Part shown: one piece after another, positions 1-7,034 of the stretch
How positions within the stretch are numbered: position 1 is the first letter of the stretch
Layout of the letters: the number at the start of each line of letters is the position of its first letter
From: Cyanobacteria bacterium UBA9579
GTDB lineage: Bacteria; Cyanobacteriota; Vampirovibrionia; Gastranaerophilales; UBA9579
DNA length: 12,022 nucleotides
Direction of reading: 5' to 3'
NCBI GenBank assembly: GCA_003499585.1
Contig: DNSU01000074.1
Coordinates: 1-12,022 of the forward strand
Translations under genes and position numbers: made by a program
Notes under the pieces: model-generated
Databases searched by the model: none
The model's input: only the letters and a program-made list of their open reading frames with translations
Told to the model about the DNA's origin: nothing

Positions 1-238
1 AACCATTAATATCCTCGCGGCCTAATATAACTCCAATTATCATTTGAGCCCCTGCAACAGCCCCACAAAGACAACCATTACCCATGCCACCTGAAAAAAC
101 TGATGCAACTTTATTCAATGATTCTATATCAATATTCTTATCAATCAAACCGGATTGATAAGCGGCTCTGACTACAGATTCAGAACAGGAATATCCCTGC
201 TGAAACAAGTTAACCGCATTTTCTTTAAAATTATCCAT
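1..238 (-). CDS. C_GCAxxG_C_C family protein (partial, 3' end outside window)
   Basis: The first 79 codons are present; the C-terminal part lies left of position 1. The translation shows the start typical of the C_GCAxxG_C_C family: an N-terminal helix ending in GYSCSES (Cys18), then FSGGMGNGCLCGAVAGA (residues 48-64) with Cys56 and Cys58 and the CGAxxG signature. These are small redox-type or metal-binding cysteine proteins whose molecular role is unsettled. The final two cysteines that name the family would lie beyond the window. I chose the ATG at 238 because it gives the family's usual N-terminus. No Shine-Dalgarno sequence precedes it. An in-frame TTG eight codons upstream is the only nearby alternative and also lacks one. 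It follows asnS on the same strand but is separated from it by the palindromic element at 281-405, so co-transcription is uncertain. Family assignment is confident; function is unknown. Confidence 0.82.
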   Translation of the reverse strand, partial: MDNFKENAVNLFQQGYSCSESVVRAAYQSGLIDKNIDIESLNKVASVFSGGMGNGCLCGAVAGAQMIIGVILGREDING

Positions 239-280
239 ATATACTTTTTGTGTCCATTTCAATAATGTAATAGTTATTAT

Positions 281-405
281 AAGAGGGTATGTTCTTGAAG
301 GAGGCAGCATCGCTGCACCATTATAGCAACAATCTATGTATATTAACTAAGATTAATGACAGAAAGTATCTGGCTTAGCCACTGACGGAGAGAATATACC
401 CTCTT
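281..405 (+). repeat. Palindromic structured element, copy 1
   Basis: Arms 281-295 and 391-405 pair over 15 positions without a mismatch on the plus strand; one pair is G-T (291/395). Inside the stem are a purine-rich segment, a short hairpin GCAGC-ATC-GCTGC (304-316), about 65 bases of AT-rich sequence and a second purine-rich segment. The sequences just inside both arms match the element at 4362-4495: TATGTTCT.G.AGGAG.C at 288-305 and .GACG.AGAGAATATA at 384-399. It fills most of the 186-base gap between asnS and the cysteine protein. No T-run follows the stem on the minus strand, so it is not an obvious intrinsic terminator. A TATAAT lies on the minus strand at 281-276, directly at the edge of the stem, but there is no matching -35 box. 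Confidence 0.7.
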
Positions 406-424
406 AAACCAAAAACTTAAGACA

Positions 425-1726
425 CTAAGGTCTGATTCTCTCCATCATTCTTGGGAATGGGATTGTTTCTCTTACGTGATGCAATCCGCAAATCCAGCTT
501 ACAGTTCTCTCTATGCCAAGTCCAAATCCGGCATGCGGTACACTTCCATAGCGTCTAAGATCCATGTACCACTCAAAAGCTTCTTCAGGAAGTTTATGTT
601 CCTGAATTTTATTTAAAAGAACATCCATATTATCTTCTCTCTGACCGCCGCCTATGATCTCTCCATAACCTTCAGGAGCTATCATATCAACACAAAGAGC
701 CAGTTTCGCATTTTGCGGATCCTGCTTCATATAAAAAGCCTTAACTTCAGAAGGATATCTGTGAATCATTACAGGTTTATCAAACTGTTCTGATATAACA
801 GTTTCTTCATCACCACCAAAGTCATCACCCCATGGGGCTTCTTTGCCATTTTTATTTAACATTTCAATGGCTTCGTCATAAGTGATTCTTGGGAATGGTT
901 TTTTGATGTTTTCCAGCTTGGAAATATCTCTTTCCAGTACCTCAAGCTCGGCTCTCCTGTTTTTAACAACCTGCTGAACCACATATTCAACGAAGTCTTC
1001 TGCGAGATCCATATTGTCATTTAAATCATTGTAAGCAACCTCAGGCTCAACCATCCAAAATTCTGTCAGATGGCGTCTGGTCTTTGATTTTTCTGCCCTG
1101 AATGTTGGGCCAAAGCAATATACTTTTCCAAATGCCATTGCAGCAGCTTCCATGTAGAGCTGTCCACTCTGTGTCAGGTATGCTTTTTCGTCGAAATATT
1201 CTGTTTCAAAGAGATTTGTAGTTCCTTCACATGCCGAAGGGGTAAATATTGGCGCATCTATAAGCAAAAAACCATTATTATTAAAGTAATCTCTGACTGA
1301 TTTTATTATTTCATGCCTGATTTTTAAGATGGCATGCTGTCTTGGCGATCTTAACCATAAATGCCTCTTATCTAACAAGAAAGCCACTCCATGCTCTTTT
1401 GGGGTAATCGGATATTCAACTGATTCACCAATGACCTGAACATCTTTAACACCAATTTCATAACCTATTGTAGATCTCTTATCTTCTTTAACAGTTCCGC
1501 AAACCACAATTGAGGTTTCCTGAGTAATTCTACCTGCATTTTCAAATACTTCTGGATCAACATCCCCTTTAAAAACAACAGCCTGAATTATGCCAGAACC
1601 ATCTCTGACCTGCAAAAAATGCAGTTTACCACTGGACCTTTTATTATAAAGCCATCCTTTTATACAAACATCCTGACCTTCGTATTTGCCTATTTCTGAA
1701 ATATAAGCATGTTTATACTCTGACAT
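425..1726 (-). CDS. asnS: Asparaginyl-tRNA synthetase
   Basis: Class IIb aminoacyl-tRNA synthetase of 433 residues that charges tRNA-Asn with asparagine using ATP in the cytoplasm. Residues about 15-100 form the anticodon-binding OB fold ([20 protein letters not shown]). The catalytic domain follows from about 130. Motif 2 is visible as [20 protein letters not shown] (209-228) and motif 3 as [15 protein letters not shown] (400-414). The KAFYMK and [12 protein letters not shown] segments favour AsnRS over the related AspRS. Start: ATG at 1726, preceded by AAGGAGAGG at good spacing. It is the last gene of hom-thrC-asnS, beginning 34 bases after the thrC stop. A dedicated AsnRS suggests the organism does not depend solely on transamidation for Asn-tRNA. 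No T-box leader or separate promoter was seen. Confidence 0.96.
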   Translation of the reverse strand: MSEYKHAYISEIGKYEGQDVCIKGWLYNKRSSGKLHFLQVRDGSGIIQAVVFKGDVDPEVFENAGRITQETSIVVCGTVKEDKRSTIGYEIGVKDVQVIGESVEYPITPKEHGVAFLLDKRHLWLRSPRQHAILKIRHEIIKSVRDYFNNNGFLLIDAPIFTPSACEGTTNLFETEYFDEKAYLTQSGQLYMEAAAMAFGKVYCFGPTFRAEKSKTRRHLTEFWMVEPEVAYNDLNDNMDLAEDFVEYVVQQVVKNRRAELEVLERDISKLENIKKPFPRITYDEAIEMLNKNGKEAPWGDDFGGDEETVISEQFDKPVMIHRYPSEVKAFYMKQDPQNAKLALCVDMIAPEGYGEIIGGGQREDNMDVLLNKIQEHKLPEEAFEWYMDLRRYGSVPHAGFGLGIERTVSWICGLHHVRETIPFPRMMERIRP

Positions 1727-1760
1727 TTACCTCTCCTTATCTAGTATATGAACCAAATTA

Positions 1761-2834
1761 TTATATATTTAAGACTTTAACAATGTCTTCTATAGATGAT
1801 GAAGTATTTTTGATTTCACAGTTTGAATATTTAATTGCAGAATCAGGGTCTTTCAATCCATTACCTGTTAAAACACAAACAATAGTTGAATTATTCTCAA
1901 TTTTTCCTTCTTTAAATGCCTTGATTAATCCAGCTACAGATGCAGCACTTGCAGGTTCTACAAATACCCCTTCTTTTCTGGCCAATAATCTGTAAGCTTC
2001 AATAATTTCTTCATCAGTCACACTATCTATTATGCCATTAGATTCATCTCTGGCAGCAACTGCACTATTCCAGCTAGCCGGGTTTCCTATGCGAATTGCT
2101 GTTGCAATTGTTTCAGGCTTATAAATTCTTTCACCTTTTACAATAGCAGCTGCACCTTCAGCCTCAAATCCATACATTTTGGGTAAATTAGGAATCAGGC
2201 GTTTTTGATAATATTCTGTAAAGCCTTTCCAATAAGCCGTTATGTTGCCTGCATTTCCTACAGGAATACATAAATAATCAGGTGCCTGACCTAAAACATC
2301 ACATACTTCAAACGCTGCTGTTTTTTGTCCTTCTATTCTATAAGGATTAACTGAGTTCACCAGCGTTAGCGGATATTTTTCAGATAATTCTCTAACAATT
2401 TCAAGCGCCTCATCAAAGTTACCGTCTATTGCAACAACTTCTGCACCGTAAAGCATAGCCTGAGCGAGTTTACCAAGAGCAATATATCCTGATGGAATGA
2501 GAACGAAAGTTTTAATCCCGGCTTTTGCTCCGTATGCAGCAGCAGAAGCACTGGTATTACCGGTACTTGCACAAATTATTGCATTACTTCCTTCTTCTAC
2601 AGCTTTAGAAACGGCCAGAGTCATTCCTCTATCTTTAAAACTGCCTGTTGGATTAGCACCCTCAAACTTAAGGAATAAATTAGCTTTTATTCCAATTTCT
2701 CTGGCTAGATTATCAGCCTTAATTAATGGCGTATTACCTTCATTTATCGATATAACAGGCGTTTTTTCTGTTATCGGAAGATATTTATAATATCTCTCAA
2801 TTAGTCCTTTATAAGGTCTGCACCTTGTATCCAT
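1761..2834 (-). CDS. thrC: Threonine synthase
   Basis: PLP enzyme of 357 residues that converts O-phosphohomoserine to threonine and phosphate. The Schiff-base lysine is K67 in [28 protein letters not shown] (90-106) is the substrate/cofactor loop, VGNAGN (193-198) is the phosphate-binding loop, and [11 protein letters not shown] (323-333) is the C-terminal signature. The length matches the short class of threonine synthases, without the long N-terminal extension found in the enterobacterial and yeast type. Start: ATG at 2834, 20 bases after the hom stop, with a modest AAAGG nine bases upstream. The pairing with hom places it in the last steps of threonine biosynthesis; homoserine kinase (thrB) must be encoded elsewhere. 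Expression is likely from the promoter ahead of hom. Confidence 0.95.
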   Translation of the reverse strand: MDTRCRPYKGLIERYYKYLPITEKTPVISINEGNTPLIKADNLAREIGIKANLFLKFEGANPTGSFKDRGMTLAVSKAVEEGSNAIICASTGNTSASAAAYGAKAGIKTFVLIPSGYIALGKLAQAMLYGAEVVAIDGNFDEALEIVRELSEKYPLTLVNSVNPYRIEGQKTAAFEVCDVLGQAPDYLCIPVGNAGNITAYWKGFTEYYQKRLIPNLPKMYGFEAEGAAAIVKGERIYKPETIATAIRIGNPASWNSAVAARDESNGIIDSVTDEEIIEAYRLLARKEGVFVEPASAASVAGLIKAFKEGKIENNSTIVCVLTGNGLKDPDSAIKYSNCEIKNTSSSIEDIVKVLNI

Positions 2835-2854
2835 ATTTCTTAACCTTTAATTAT

Positions 2855-4135
2855 TTATTCCATAACTCTAATGACATTTGCGACATATTTAGTGGTAGAT
2901 CTTTCCTCTATTTCATTTACAGCTTTCTTAATATCCTTCTCATAAGCCAGATCAGTTAGAAGAACTATTCTGGCACTGCCATCTTCAAGGACACCTTTTT
3001 GAATTATACTACAAAGATTTATATTATTTTTACCACAAATAATTCCAAGATCGCCGATTACTCCCGGCTCATTTGCAGCATTCACCCTGATGTAATATTT
3101 ATTTAGAGTTTCATCAATATCAAGTACAGGAGCATCAGACGTATGCTGACAACGCATCATTGGAAGTGGATAGTCTGTTCTGCCAAGCTCATTGACTATT
3201 GCAATAATATCACCTACAACAGAACTTGCTGTCGGGAATTTACCAGCCCCAGGGCCTGAAAACATCACCCTACTGACAGGAAAACCTTCAATAACAATGG
3301 CATTTAATACACCATCAATTCGTGAAATAGGATGATCCTTGGGTATCAATAATGGATGCACCCTTACATCTAATGTATTATCAACACCATTTTGAGCAAG
3401 CCCGATTAATTTAATCTTGTATCCAAATTCAGCAGCGTATTCTATGTCTACTGCACTTATTTTATCAATACCTTCTCTATAAATCTGGTTGATATCTACT
3501 CTTTTATTAAATGCCAGTGCTGATAAAATAGCAATTTTATAAGCTGCATCGTGCCCCTTTACATCACCTGTCGGATCTGCTTCTGCATATCCAAGCTGTT
3601 GGGCTTCTTTTAACACATCTTCAAAGTCACTGCCTTCTTCTTCCATTTTTGTAAGAATATAATTAGTTGTGCCATTCAATATTCCTAACACTCTTGTGAT
3701 AGTGTTTCCCGCCAAAGATTGTTTTAAAGGCATAATAACAGGTATACCACCAGCCACAGCAGCTTCATACATAATAACAACATTATTAGCCTTGGCTAAT
3801 TCAAATAATTCTTTACCATGCTTTGCTATCAGTTCTTTATTAGCAGTAACAATATGTTTGCCATTTTGAATAGCCCTTTTAATAAAATCAAAAGCCGGAT
3901 TTGTTCCACCCATAAGTTCGACCAGTATTTTAATATCAGGATCATCAATAATATCATCAGCATTAGTAGTAAAGTTATACTGTGTCAGCTCTGGATATTG
4001 AGCCATTTTACCGGTATCTTTATCCGCTACTTTTTTAACTTCTACATTATCAATACCCCTAAGAGTCTCAAAAACGCCACTGCCTACAGTTCCAAGACCT
4101 AATAATCCTATATAAACTTTATCATTCTTACCCAT
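2855..4135 (-). CDS. hom: Homoserine dehydrogenase with C-terminal ACT domain
   Basis: NAD(P)-dependent reduction of aspartate semialdehyde to homoserine, the branch point to threonine and methionine. Visible features, numbered from the start chosen here: Rossmann glycine motif GLLGLGTVGSG (10-20), VTANKELIA (96-104), GILNGTTNYIL (151-161), and GYAEADPTGDVKGHDAAYK (182-200) carrying the expected catalytic Asp196 and Lys200. The last ~75 residues form an ACT domain (YYIRVNAANEPGVIGDLG), the usual site for threonine feedback inhibition. The enzyme is monofunctional, not fused to aspartokinase. Start: ATG at 4135 is preferred because GGGAG (4147-4143) lies seven bases upstream and the protein begins just before the Rossmann fold. 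An upstream ATG at 4162 adds nine residues but has no ribosome binding site. First gene of the hom-thrC-asnS operon. Confidence 0.95.
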   Translation of the reverse strand: MGKNDKVYIGLLGLGTVGSGVFETLRGIDNVEVKKVADKDTGKMAQYPELTQYNFTTNADDIIDDPDIKILVELMGGTNPAFDFIKRAIQNGKHIVTANKELIAKHGKELFELAKANNVVIMYEAAVAGGIPVIMPLKQSLAGNTITRVLGILNGTTNYILTKMEEEGSDFEDVLKEAQQLGYAEADPTGDVKGHDAAYKIAILSALAFNKRVDINQIYREGIDKISAVDIEYAAEFGYKIKLIGLAQNGVDNTLDVRVHPLLIPKDHPISRIDGVLNAIVIEGFPVSRVMFSGPGAGKFPTASSVVGDIIAIVNELGRTDYPLPMMRCQHTSDAPVLDIDETLNKYYIRVNAANEPGVIGDLGIICGKNNINLCSIIQKGVLEDGSARIVLLTDLAYEKDIKKAVNEIEERSTTKYVANVIRVME

Positions 4136-4142
4136 GAAATAA

Positions 4143-4147
4143 CTCCC
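4143..4147 (-). promoter_or_regulatory. Ribosome binding site of hom (decides the start)
   Basis: GGGAG on the minus strand, seven bases ahead of the ATG at 4135. It supports that codon over the ATG at 4162. Confidence 0.7.
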
Positions 4148-4180
4148 AGCTAGTATTATCATTATTAATAATTTAAACCA

Positions 4181-4208
4181 ATTATACTATGTAATTCTAA
4201 CACCTAAA
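4181..4208 (-). promoter_or_regulatory. Probable promoter of hom-thrC-asnS
   Basis: Perfect -10 box TATAAT at 4186-4181 with a weak -35 (TTTAGG, 4208-4203) at 16-base spacing. It lies between the terminator at 4222-4256 and the hom start. The expected transcript leader is only about 40 bases, too short for a T-box or other large attenuator. Confidence 0.5.
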
Positions 4209-4221
4209 GACTATTTATTGA

Positions 4222-4256
4222 ACAAAATAAAGAAGCCCCCTGAGCTCGTGAGGGCT
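4222..4256 (-). terminator. Intrinsic terminator downstream of the gmk/nif3/AKR operon
   Basis: On the minus strand AGCCCTC (4256-4250) pairs with GGGGGCT (4240-4234) across a nine-base loop, followed by TCTTTATTTTG. One pair is G-U on the minus strand but a C-A mismatch on the plus strand. The asymmetry and the T-rich tail both indicate minus-strand use. It separates the aldo/keto reductase operon from the hom promoter. Confidence 0.75.
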
Positions 4257-4319
4257 GTGCAAATACGGCATTCATACTTATAGATGTTTTTTCTTAATTA
4301 AAGTTCCTTGTTTTTTATA

Positions 4320-4358
4320 AATTTATAGTTCTACATCAAAAATTAATAACTATAAATT
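4320..4358. repeat. AT-rich inverted repeat
   Basis: Perfect 11-base arms AATTTATAGTT (4320-4330) and AACTATAAATT (4348-4358) around a 17-base spacer. It lies between the large palindrome and the terminator. No function is evident. Confidence 0.5.
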
Positions 4359-4361
4359 AAG

Positions 4362-4495
4362 CCTAGTGGATTGTTTCAAAAGCTATAATGATCATTACAG
4401 GGAGATATATTCTCTTCGTCGCTGGTGATGCCATAGGCATCAAGGCTCCTGCGAGAACATATCTCCCTGTAAAACCAATGAAACAATCCACTAGG
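4362..4495 (-). repeat. Palindromic structured element, copy 2 (134 bases, 17-base perfect ends)
   Basis: The outer arms CCTAGTGGATTGTTTCA (4362-4378) and its exact complement (4479-4495) enclose a second stem. That stem pairs 4395-4408 with 4459-4472 perfectly and continues through 4410-4414 with 4453-4457. At the tip is a hairpin GATGCC-ATA-GGCATC (4427-4441). Read on the minus strand, the inner stem and flanking purine-rich segments match the element at 281-405: 15 of 18 identical bases in the 5' part (4461-4444) and 14 of 16 in the 3' part (4421-4406). It begins eight bases after the stop of the aldo/keto reductase gene, so it would be transcribed as the 3' tail of that operon. No target-site duplication is visible at its ends. 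It could be a non-autonomous mobile palindrome, an RNA-stabilising 3' structure, or both. Confidence 0.8.
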
Positions 4496-4503
4496 TGCTT
4501 TTA

Positions 4504-5484
4504 TCACCAGAATTTTATATAAAAATCTTTACATGCCGTAATACAGTATCCGCAGCGAACACATTTTTCTTCGATTATCTTTGCCTGAGCAAACTCCATT
4601 GTTATTGCATCTTGAGGACAAATTTTAATACAATTTCCACACCCCTCACACCACGGCTCTATATGGATACTTCTTTTTTTAGACTTTAATTTTTCCTCTA
4701 AATCTAAATATATATTTTCACCAAAAAAAACTGACATGTTAAAAATAAGCTCATCCAGAGAATCCATGCCAATAGCAATTGAATCGAAAAAGTCGTTTAC
4801 TATTGCATAAGCGAGCGCTGATTTTACATTTTCAGCCAATCCACCACCTGCCAGCACTTTCATAGCATAAATTCCTTTATTCTGAGCTTTTGCCTTCTTA
4901 ATAGCCAGCTCCATATCATTTAAACTGCCGTCTTTTATACCTATACCCTTATAGTTAATAAGCGGCATAATGACATCAAGCTCATCAATGCCAGCTGCTA
5001 TATCTACAACTTTTGCAGAGTGGGTGGTTATTGATATAGCTTTTATCAAGCCATTATTTCTAGCTTGTACTAAAGCCCGCATCGCACCTTTTCTAAATGC
5101 TGTCCCGTCAAATTCATCTTTTTGCACTTCATGAAGGCCAAATATCTCGATATAATCACGACCTGTTTCTCTCAGGCATTTTTCTATGCTTGATAACATA
5201 TCATCATAGCTTGTTGCATATGATCGTGAAGAAATAACTATATCATCAGCACTTTTTAATTCTTTTAACGCCTGATTTACATGGCTGTAAGTTTCATATA
5301 ATTCAGCAGTATCCCAAAAATTCACACCATATTCATATGCTTTTACCAGCAATTCAGCTGATTTTTCAAGGCTTAAATTGGCATGATAAATACTAAATGC
5401 CAAAGTTCCATAGCATAACCTTGAAACACTTAAATTTGATTTTCCTAAAACTCTACGTTCTAATTTCCTTATACCACTTGCCAT
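4504..5484 (-). CDS. Aldo/keto reductase family protein with C-terminal 2x[4Fe-4S] ferredoxin domain
   Basis: 326 residues. Residues about 9-260 form an aldo/keto reductase TIM barrel (VLGKSNLSVSRLCYGT; GVNFWDTAELY). Residues 270-326 form a bacterial-type ferredoxin domain with two complete motifs: Cys279, 282, 285, 289-Pro and Cys308, 311, 314, 318. Of the AKR tetrad, Asp58, Tyr63 and His118 (IFGLHEV) can be placed. The segment that normally reads ATK reads SSR, so arginine 87 occupies the lysine position. Ferredoxin-tailed AKRs are known in anaerobes, but their substrates are mostly undefined. The iron-sulfur centres suggest electron transfer rather than only NAD(P)H chemistry. The start ATG lies inside the last codons of the Nif3-like gene (16-base overlap), which suggests translational coupling. 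It is the last gene of the gmk operon. Family is certain; the reaction is unknown. Confidence 0.9.
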   Translation of the reverse strand: MASGIRKLERRVLGKSNLSVSRLCYGTLAFSIYHANLSLEKSAELLVKAYEYGVNFWDTAELYETYSHVNQALKELKSADDIVISSRSYATSYDDMLSSIEKCLRETGRDYIEIFGLHEVQKDEFDGTAFRKGAMRALVQARNNGLIKAISITTHSAKVVDIAAGIDELDVIMPLINYKGIGIKDGSLNDMELAIKKAKAQNKGIYAMKVLAGGGLAENVKSALAYAIVNDFFDSIAIGMDSLDELIFNMSVFFGENIYLDLEEKLKSKKRSIHIEPWCEGCGNCIKICPQDAITMEFAQAKIIEEKCVRCGYCITACKDFYIKFW

Positions 5485-6233
5485 GGAGAACTTTCTTGCG
5501 CCATTATTATTTCAATATCAAGATCATCCAATAATTCTTTTAAGTCAGATAAAATTATTCTCTCTGTTTCAAGATGCCCGGCATCCACTACAACCATATT
5601 ATCAACCTCAAGAGCTGTATGATACTTGATATCACCTGTAATATATAAATCTATATCTCTTAAATCTTTTATAAAATCCCCACCACTACCCGGGCAGACT
5701 GCTATTCTTTTAATTTTCTCTTTATTAGACGGATTAATAAGTTTTAAGTTCTCAACATTAAGTATCTGCTTTAATTTCCCAAGAAACTCATCAAGATTTT
5801 CTACTTTCTCAAGCTCACCCACTCTGCCAAACCCTGAATTTAAAGCTGTTTCTTCGATAGCTCTGATATTATTCAAATCCAATAAAGCAGCTAACTTATC
5901 TGCAACACCATTTTGTACAACATCAAGATTTGTGTGAGCTGAATATATCTGAATATTATTTTGTATAGCCTTAATTATCGCTAAACCTGTATAGTTTCCA
6001 GATTTTATTTTATTGATTTTTCCAAAAATCATAGGATGATGAGCTATAATCAGATTACAACCCAGCTTGATGGCTTGTTCTATAACATCAAACGTTGGAG
6101 ACAAAGCTAATAAAACCTTTTTAACATCAGAATTTCCCAGATAAACCTGCCAACCTGAGTTATCCCATTCACTTTGTAATTCTAACGGGGCAAATTTCTC
6201 GATTTTATCAATTATCTTATTAACCTTAGCCAT
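5469..6233 (-). CDS. Nif3-like dinuclear metal centre hexameric protein (GTP cyclohydrolase 1 type 2 homologue)
   Basis: 254 residues, close to the usual length of the short Nif3/YbgI form without the inserted PII-like domain. Metal-binding residues are visible: His65-His66 in IIAHHPMIFGK, Asp104 in HTNLDVVQNGVADKLA (100-115), and His220 with Glu224 in DAGHLETE. The N-terminal SEWDNSGWQV (21-30) is also typical. Family members form toroidal hexamers with two metals per subunit. The name GTP cyclohydrolase 1 type 2 comes from one homologue, and the general cellular role is not settled. The start ATG at 6233 overlaps the end of gmk by eight bases, and its own end overlaps the aldo/keto reductase start by 16, so the three genes form one tightly coupled operon. 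Confidence 0.92.
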   Translation of the reverse strand: MAKVNKIIDKIEKFAPLELQSEWDNSGWQVYLGNSDVKKVLLALSPTFDVIEQAIKLGCNLIIAHHPMIFGKINKIKSGNYTGLAIIKAIQNNIQIYSAHTNLDVVQNGVADKLAALLDLNNIRAIEETALNSGFGRVGELEKVENLDEFLGKLKQILNVENLKLINPSNKEKIKRIAVCPGSGGDFIKDLRDIDLYITGDIKYHTALEVDNMVVVDAGHLETERIILSDLKELLDDLDIEIIMAQESSPWQVV

Positions 6234-6858
6234 TAAGCCTAACTCTGCATCTCTCTGCTAATATAACAGCTTCGAGATTTTTTATAGCTGTATCGATATT
6301 ATCATTGACTATTTCATAATGAAAAAGGTGTTTTTTTTCAATTTCAGTCCTAACTATGGATAACCTTTTCTCTATTGATTCTTTAGAATCAGTTTTTCTC
6401 TTAAATAATCTTGCATGCAGCTCCCCAACGGAAGGAGGCAGAATAAATATTAGAATAGCATCTTTTATCTTCTCTTTAACCTGAAGAGCACCCTGAACAT
6501 CTATTTCCAGAGCCACATCAAGCCCCATCTGCAAAGATTCCGTAACGATATTTGCATAAGTCCCGTAATAGTTCCCTGCAAAATTAGCCCATTCTAGAAA
6601 CTCCTCTTTCTCTATCATTTCTTCAAAGTCTTCTTTGGATATAAAAAGATAATTAACTCCGTCGACTTCTCCAGCACGAGGTTTCCTTGTGGTTACAGAC
6701 ACAGAAAGTACAATTTCAGGATGTTTACTAATTAATAAAGACAGAAGAGTCCCTTTGCCCACTCCTGATGGCCCTGCTATGACAAACACACGGCCTTTCC
6801 TATTAGCATCAGCCAACAGTGAAAAATCCAAACTTTCTAAATTATTAAGATCCATCAT
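6226..6858 (-). CDS. gmk: Guanylate kinase
   Basis: Transfers phosphate from ATP to GMP (or dGMP), giving GDP. The P-loop GPSGVGKGT (29-37) is followed by the GMP-binding region (SVTTRKPRAGEVDGVNYLFI, then EFLEWANFAGNYYGT), EIDVQGALQVK, and the lid segment LFKRKTDSKESIEKRL. From the ATG at 6858 the protein has 210 residues, with about 20 residues ahead of the kinase core. An in-frame TTG at 6867 would add three residues (MIR), but AGGA touches that codon and is correctly spaced for 6858. Another ATG follows directly at 6855. First gene of the gmk-nif3-AKR operon, with a good promoter at 6894-6923. Confidence 0.95.
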   Translation of the reverse strand: MMDLNNLESLDFSLLADANRKGRVFVIAGPSGVGKGTLLSLLISKHPEIVLSVSVTTRKPRAGEVDGVNYLFISKEDFEEMIEKEEFLEWANFAGNYYGTYANIVTESLQMGLDVALEIDVQGALQVKEKIKDAILIFILPPSVGELHARLFKRKTDSKESIEKRLSIVRTEIEKKHLFHYEIVNDNIDTAIKNLEAVILAERCRVRLNG

Positions 6859-6893
6859 TCTTATCAATCCTGACTTAAACTCTTCTTAATAAT

Positions 6894-6923
6894 ATTATAT
6901 AACTTACCTTAAACTTACCTCAA
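6894..6923 (-). promoter_or_regulatory. gmk promoter with a direct repeat in the spacer
   Basis: -35 TTGAGG (6923-6918), 18-base spacer, -10 TATAAT (6899-6894). The nine-base unit AGGTAAGTT occurs twice, at 6920-6912 and 6909-6901, exactly 11 bases (one helical turn) apart, and fills the spacer. A second possible promoter lies upstream: TTGTCA at 6959-6954 with TATACG after 16 bases. Confidence 0.55.
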
Positions 6924-6985
6924 CTTATAAACGTATAATTGAAAAAAATTTGGTGACAATACCACCTAACTGTTGATTTTAAACT

Positions 6986-7015
6986 AAATAAGTTTCCTTT
7001 AAAGGAAACTTATTT
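6986..7015 (-). terminator. Palindromic terminator after the 90-residue protein gene
   Basis: Perfect 30-base palindrome (15-base arms, 6986-7000 and 7001-7015) located 19 bases past the stop of the gene ending at 7035. On the minus strand the distal arm ends in ATTT and is followed by AGTTTAAAA, only a partial T-run. It probably ends that transcript before the gmk promoter. The effective loop must come from opening the central TTTAAA. Confidence 0.6.
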
Positions 7016-7034
7016 ACTAAACACTTAATAAAAT

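Noticed and set aside
2497..2790. Plus-strand open frame of 97 codons opposite thrC
   Set aside because: It lies entirely within the conserved thrC coding sequence on the other strand, has no ribosome binding site, and its translation has no recognisable features. The same applies to the other long opposite-strand frames over hom, the Nif3-like gene, gmk, queD and the glycosylhydrolase gene.
4136..4162. Nine-residue N-terminal extension of homoserine dehydrogenase
   Set aside because: The upstream ATG has no ribosome binding site, whereas the ATG at 4135 has GGGAG at seven-base spacing.
4136..4320. T-box or threonine attenuator ahead of hom-thrC-asnS
   Set aside because: No T-box sequence (AGGGTGGNACCGCG type) or threonine/asparagine-rich leader peptide was found, and the likely leader from the TATAAT at 4186-4181 is only about 40 bases. 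The hairpin at 4234-4256 lies upstream of that promoter and ends the previous operon.
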